Shown here: positions 6,012 to 6,452 of the stretch, piece after piece | Layout of the letters: every line of letters begins with the position of its first letter | How positions within the stretch are numbered: position 1 is the first letter of the stretch | Assembly: GCA_035559295.1 (NCBI GenBank) | Contig: DATMBL010000370.1 | Coordinates: 1-6,452 of the forward strand | Length of the DNA stretch: 6,452 bases | Reading direction: 5' to 3' | Source: DATMBL01 sp035559295 | Lineage (GTDB): Bacteria; Desulfobacterota; Binatia; UBA9968 | Made by a program: the position numbers and the translations under genes | The notes under the pieces: model-generated | What the model saw: the letters and a program-made list of their open reading frames with translations, nothing else | What the model was told of the DNA's origin: nothing | Database searches by the model: none

Positions 6012-6035
6012 GTTGGGCTGTCCAACAGTCCAACA
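6012..6035 (+). promoter_or_regulatory. Candidate GntR operator and tandem 8-bp repeat upstream of the amidase gene
   Basis: Three overlapping patterns occur: CTGTCCAACAG (6018-6028), an inverted repeat of the form TGT-NNN-ACA that resembles FadR-subfamily operators; GTTGG (6012-6016) with CCAAC (6022-6026), a second dyad; and two perfect tandem copies of GTCCAACA (6020-6027 and 6028-6035) that run directly into the ribosome-binding site AAGGAGG (6035-6041). A repressor bound here would block transcription start or early elongation of the amidase gene. The divergent GntR protein is the obvious candidate ligand. Confidence 0.5.
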
Positions 6036-6049
6036 AGGAGGCTTTCACG

Positions 6050-6452
6050 ATGTCGCTGGCCAGGCCGGCTCGGCGCGAACTCAGAGCGTCTTTTCAAAAT
6101 GTCTGCGTCGGTTATTTCGATAACCGGCACCCCCCGGCGGCGTGGATCAGCAGCGGAGACACGATCTCCGTGGAAACGCTGAACCACTTCGGCGACGGGG
6201 TCAGCAGAGCGACGGTGACCGACGACATCGTCGAATTTCGCAGGCGGGCGAAGGAATTCGGCCCGCATACGGTTACCGGTCCGATCTTCGTCGAGGGCGC
6301 CCAACCGGGTGACGTCTCGAGGTCGCCATCGGCGAAATCCGCGTGCGCTCGCACGGGTACAACTTCAACATGCCGGGAAAAGAGTTTCCGGGCCTCGGTG
6401 CTTTGCCGGAAAAAGTTACCCGTGGGGCAGCTCCGACATTTCGAGTTGGACC
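6050..6452 (+). CDS. Acetamidase/formamidase (FmdA/AmdA) family protein, frameshifted, 3' end outside window
   Basis: The ATG at 6050 follows a perfect AAGGAGG at 8-bp spacing. The first frame gives 89 family-like residues, including VGYFDNRHPPAAWISSGDT, SVETLNHFGDGVSRATVTDD and TVTGPIFVEGAQPGDV. After GDV the homologous reading continues in another frame as LEVAIGEIRVRSHGYNFNM and PGKEFPGLGALPEKVTRGAA through to the window edge. The break is at about 6316, where the DNA reads GACGTCTCGAG; one extra C would restore a single frame. The first frame stays open to the edge but turns into non-family sequence. Members of this family (PF03069) hydrolyse formamide, acetamide or related short amides to the acid and ammonia and are usually 300-410 residues, so most of the gene lies outside. 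The frameshift is either a real inactivating deletion or a sequencing error. Divergence from a GntR gene suggests substrate-induced expression. Confidence 0.82.
   Translation, partial: MSLARPARRELRASFQNVCVGYFDNRHPPAAWISSGDTISVETLNHFGDGVSRATVTDDIVEFRRRAKEFGPHTVTGPIFVEGAQPGDVSRSPSAKSACARTGTTSTCREKSFRASVLCRKKLPVGQLRHFELD

Noticed and set aside
1..6452. CRISPR array, insertion sequence, toxin-antitoxin pair or defence operon
   Set aside because: No regularly spaced repeats, no transposase or integrase, no terminal inverted repeats and no toxin, nuclease or NTPase defence domains could be found in any supported gene.

Overview
The window is about 60% G+C bacterial DNA with standard Shine-Dalgarno sites and single-copy metabolic genes. 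An ACMSD-type amidohydrolase, a UbiD-family decarboxylase, a FadR-type GntR regulator and an acetamidase/formamidase together suggest an environmental (soil or sediment) bacterium that degrades organic acids and amides. Uncultured proteobacterial, Binatota-like or Rokubacteria-like lineages would fit, but the sequence alone does not settle the phylum.

Layout, left to right: (1) the 5' part of a metal-dependent amidohydrolase on the minus strand, running off the left edge; (2) a divergent plus-strand gene for a two-domain adenine-deaminase-family protein whose usual active-site motifs are altered; (3) a convergent small bactofilin, whose stop codon shares a TTAA palindrome with the stop of the deaminase-like gene; (4) a divergent UbiD-family prenyl-FMN decarboxylase with the full Asn/Arg/His/Glu/Glu motif set; (5) a convergent 72-residue excisionase-type helix-turn-helix protein; (6) about 500 bp without a convincing protein gene, holding the 3' half of a tRNA-Leu(GAG) gene on the minus strand with no recognisable 5' half; (7) a FadR-type GntR regulator on the minus strand; (8) a divergent plus-strand acetamidase/formamidase gene that contains a one-base frameshift and runs off the right edge.

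How the parts work together: neighbouring genes almost all alternate strand, so this is not one operon. The clearest regulatory unit is GntR plus the amidase. Their 97 bp shared intergenic region holds a perfect TTGACA, a GntR-like inverted repeat and a tandem 8-bp repeat just before the amidase ribosome-binding site. The tRNA-Leu 3' fragment looks like an attachment-site scar. If so, its polarity puts inserted DNA to the right, including the GntR/amidase pair, and older chromosome to the left. No integrase or second att copy lies in the window, so this is inference. I did not find clear evidence of a new defence system, CRISPR array or insertion sequence.
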